Part shown: positions 6,438-8,293 of the stretch, piece after piece
How positions within the stretch are numbered: position 1 is the stretch's first letter
Layout: each line of letters opens with the position of its first letter
Source of the DNA: Clostridiales bacterium
Lineage (GTDB): Bacteria > Bacillota > Clostridia > Christensenellales > CAG-138
Reading direction: 5' to 3'
Assembly (NCBI GenBank): GCA_003486785.1
Contig: DNFZ01000156.1
Span: 1-8,293 of the forward strand
DNA: 8,293 nucleotides
Made by a program: the position numbers and the translations under genes
The notes under the pieces: model-generated
The model's database searches: none
What the model saw: only the letters and a program-made list of their open reading frames with translations
What the model was told of the DNA's origin: nothing

Positions 6438-6466
6438 ACGAGCGCCGCAAAATCAGCGGCGCTCGT
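6438..6466. terminator. Likely bidirectional terminator between lplA and psuG
   Basis: A perfect 11-bp stem (ACGAGCGCCGC / GCGGCGCTCGT) encloses the loop AAAATCA, 29 bases after the lplA stop and 20 bases beyond the psuG stop on the other strand. The downstream tracts are modest: GTGCGTTTCGT on + and CTTTGTTTG on -. Placement between converging genes supports a shared terminator despite the weak T-runs. Confidence 0.75.
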
Positions 6467-6486
6467 GTGCGTTTCGTAAAGCTGCT

Positions 6487-7407
6487 TTAGGAGATCTTGC
6501 AGAGTTCTGCCGCGATTTTCGCCGCCACGCGCGCATTGTGGTAGGCCAGCTGCACGTTGGACGCAAAGGACACGCCCTTTGTGATCTGCTTGATCTTCGC
6601 CAGTAAAAATGGCGTAATCTCCTTGCCGCGCACGCCTTTTTCGTCCGCCTCGGCGAGCGCCGCGTTGATCACGCGCTCCATCTCGTCAAAATCCAACGCA
6701 TATTCTTCCGGAATCGGATTCGCAATCAGCACGCCGCCCTCCAGGCCGAGCGCGCGCTTGGTGTTGATGATGGCGGCAATCTCCGCTTCATCCTTTGCGG
6801 CATAGTCCACGCCAAAGCCGCTCTTGCGGCAGTAAAACGCGGGGAAGTCGATCGTGCCGTTGCCGAGCACGGGCACGCCCATGGTCTCGAGATACTCCAG
6901 CGTGCGCCCGATGTCGAGAATCTGCTTTGCGCCCGCGCAAACCACCGCGACAGGCGTCTGCTTGAGCTCTTGCAGGTCGGCGGAGACGTCCATCGTCACC
7001 TCGCCGCCGCGGTGCACGCCGCCGATACCGCCCGTTGCAAACACCTTTACCCCCGCCATGGCAGCGCAGATCATGGTGGTCGCGACGGTGGTCGCGCCGT
7101 TTTTCCGCATCGCAAGATACGTCGCCATATCCCTGCGGCTGACCTTGCCGACGTTTTCCGCGCGGCACATGATCTCAAGCTCCGCAGGGCTTAGGCCAAC
7201 CTTGATACGCCCGCCGATCAGCGCGGTCGTCGCGGGAACCGCGCCCTCCGCGCGCACAACCTTCTCCACCTCCGCGGCAAAGCCGACGTTTTCGGGATAC
7301 GGCATGCCGTGGCTTAAAATCGTGCTCTCCAGCGCCACCACGGGCTTGTTTGTCTCCAGCGCCCGCTGAATCTCCGGCAGCACGTCTAAGTATTGTTTGA
7401 TGCTCAT
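6487..7407 (-). CDS. psuG: Pseudouridine-5'-phosphate glycosidase
   Basis: This enzyme cleaves the C-C glycosidic bond of pseudouridine 5'-phosphate to uracil and ribose 5-phosphate (reversible, metal dependent), the second step of pseudouridine catabolism. The 306-residue protein is full length (E. coli PsuG about 312). Conserved segments are ALESTILSHGMPYPEN (25-40), VPATTALIGG (57-66), VGKVSRRD (86-93), FATGGIGGVHRG (123-134) and CAGAKQILDIG (157-167). Lys161 in the last corresponds to the lysine that bonds the opened ribose in E. coli (Lys166); Glu27, Lys88, His132, Asp144 and Asn284 also fall near the known active-site positions (offset about 5). It lies 31 bases downstream of psuK on the same strand with its own ribosome binding site, so the two probably form an operon ending at the hairpin 6438-6466. 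Confidence 0.97.
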   Translation of the reverse strand: MSIKQYLDVLPEIQRALETNKPVVALESTILSHGMPYPENVGFAAEVEKVVRAEGAVPATTALIGGRIKVGLSPAELEIMCRAENVGKVSRRDMATYLAMRKNGATTVATTMICAAMAGVKVFATGGIGGVHRGGEVTMDVSADLQELKQTPVAVVCAGAKQILDIGRTLEYLETMGVPVLGNGTIDFPAFYCRKSGFGVDYAAKDEAEIAAIINTKRALGLEGGVLIANPIPEEYALDFDEMERVINAALAEADEKGVRGKEITPFLLAKIKQITKGVSFASNVQLAYHNARVAAKIAAELCKIS

Positions 7408-7416
7408 CTGAATCTG

Positions 7417-7423
7417 TTCCTTT
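7417..7423 (-). promoter_or_regulatory. Ribosome binding site of psuG
   Basis: On the - strand AAAGGAA lies 9 bases before the ATG at 7407-7405. The 31-base psuK-psuG gap shows no terminator or promoter. Confidence 0.7.
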
Positions 7424-7438
7424 CAGGCGTTGTGATGC

Positions 7439-8293
7439 TTATAGTCGATATCGATTCCGGTTTTCCCGCACGAGCGCGTCGCTCATGTCCGGGTTGATCG
7501 TCGTCATGCTCTGAATTGCGGTAATGCCGGAGGCAAGCGCATAGTCCAGCATCTCCTCCACCGCCAAGCCGTCCACCAGCGCATGGGTAAATCCCGCCAT
7601 AAAGGCATCCCCCGCGCCGGTTGCGTTCACCATTTTGGAAACGGGGCGCAGCGCGCGAAAGAGCCGGTTCCCGCTGGCGTCTGCATAATAGCAGCCCTTT
7701 TCCCCGCGGCTGACGGCGACGCGCTGCACGCCGCGATCAAGCAACGCCTCGCAGGCGTGCTCGATCTGTGCTTCGGTATCCGTCGGCAGGCCGGAGAGGA
7801 TGCTCAGCTCCATCTCGTTTGGCTTGATGGCGTAGAATTTCCCCGCAATGGGCGCCATCTGCCGCGCGTACGCGGTCGAGACGGGGTCGATCAGTACCGG
7901 CGTATTGCCCGCAGTCTCGGTAACAAGATGCTCCAGCAGCGCAACCGGCAGGCACGCATCGCACACGATCGCGCTCGCGTTTTGCAAAATCGCGCTGTTC
8001 TGATCCAGATACGCGACTGGCATATCCTCGATTATACGCATATCCGACATGCCCAGCAGCATATCCCCGCGCTCGTCGAGAATGGCGATATAGGAGGAAG
8101 ATGCCGCCCCGCGTTTGCGCAGCACATGCGCCGTGTCGATGCCCGCAGCACAGCTCTCACGAATGATTTTCTCGCCAAAGAGGTCGTTCCCCACGGCGGA
8201 AAAAAGCACAACCGGAACACCCTGCCGCGCGAGGTTTTCGAGGATATTGCGCGTTACCCCGCCGACGGATGTCGCCATATAGCCGGGGTTGGA
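7439..8293 (-). CDS. psuK: PfkB-family carbohydrate kinase, probable pseudouridine kinase, 5' end cut by window edge
   Basis: The likely reaction is ATP-dependent phosphorylation of pseudouridine to pseudouridine 5'-phosphate, the substrate of PsuG. The frame stays open through the right edge (Ser-Asn-Pro-Gly-Tyr before the Met at 8278), so that Met is internal and about 30 N-terminal residues are missing. SNPG followed by SVGGVTRNILENLARQG fits the PfkB N-terminal signature and resembles PsuK (YeiC-type) proteins. Counting from the internal Met, LIDPVS is at 129-134, KPNEMEL at 152-158 and the second PfkB signature NATGAGDAFMAGF at 218-230, with catalytic-base Asp224. Adjacency to psuG makes pseudouridine the best substrate guess. 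PfkB kinases are hard to assign by sequence alone, and another nucleoside or sugar kinase role remains possible. Any promoter lies beyond the window. Confidence 0.92.
   Translation of the reverse strand, partial: SNPGYMATSVGGVTRNILENLARQGVPVVLFSAVGNDLFGEKIIRESCAAGIDTAHVLRKRGAASSSYIAILDERGDMLLGMSDMRIIEDMPVAYLDQNSAILQNASAIVCDACLPVALLEHLVTETAGNTPVLIDPVSTAYARQMAPIAGKFYAIKPNEMELSILSGLPTDTEAQIEHACEALLDRGVQRVAVSRGEKGCYYADASGNRLFRALRPVSKMVNATGAGDAFMAGFTHALVDGLAVEEMLDYALASGITAIQSMTTINPDMSDALVRENRNRYRL

Noticed and set aside
5419..6450. 343-residue open frame on the - strand opposite lplA
   Set aside because: The antisense frame of a clear ligase gene; its start lies inside the 6438-6466 hairpin region and the composition is atypical of a real protein.

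Overview
The window looks like chromosomal DNA of a fairly GC-rich member of the Clostridia/Firmicutes, probably a gut or plant-fibre-degrading anaerobe. This is inferred from AAAGGAG-type ribosome binding sites, a class II (long, about 440-residue) xylose isomerase, a lipA-lplA pair and a psuK-psuG pair. No taxonomic marker such as rRNA is present, so the placement is tentative. All six genes belong to recognised families and keep the key residues I could check. I see no transposase, prophage, CRISPR or defence genes.

Layout. (1) Positions 3-3985, + strand: a pentose uptake and isomerisation operon. It holds the 3' part of a sugar ABC ATPase (xylG-like, cut by the left edge), its permease (xylH-like) and xylose isomerase (xylA). 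The binding protein, a regulator and xylulokinase are not in view. (2) Positions 3986-4534: a 549-base gap with no convincing gene but much potential RNA structure. It contains a strong hairpin just after xylA, a possibly folded segment at 4082-4255 with weak resemblance to a cobalamin riboswitch core, a 76-nt imperfect hairpin (4295-4370), a very good intrinsic terminator (4384-4429) and a sigma-A-like promoter (4473-4501). (3) Positions 4535-6408, + strand: lipA and lplA, overlapping by ATGA, for lipoyl cofactor synthesis and ligation. (4) Positions 6438-6466: a perfect 11-bp hairpin between convergent genes, likely a bidirectional terminator. (5) Positions 6487-8293, - strand: psuK (cut by the right edge) followed by psuG, for pseudouridine breakdown.

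How the genes work together. XylG and XylH would power and form the channel for xylose import, and XylA turns xylose into xylulose for the pentose phosphate pathway. LplA attaches lipoate (or octanoate) to carrier proteins, and LipA inserts two sulfurs into the bound octanoyl chain. PsuK phosphorylates pseudouridine, and PsuG splits the product into uracil and ribose 5-phosphate. Two of the three modules therefore feed pentose phosphates, although they are separate transcription units.

The part that most deserves a second look is the 549-base gap. A terminator lying upstream of an apparent lipA promoter suggests either an independent small RNA or 3' UTR element, or a conditional leader in front of lipA-lplA. 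I could not run a covariance or genome search to decide.
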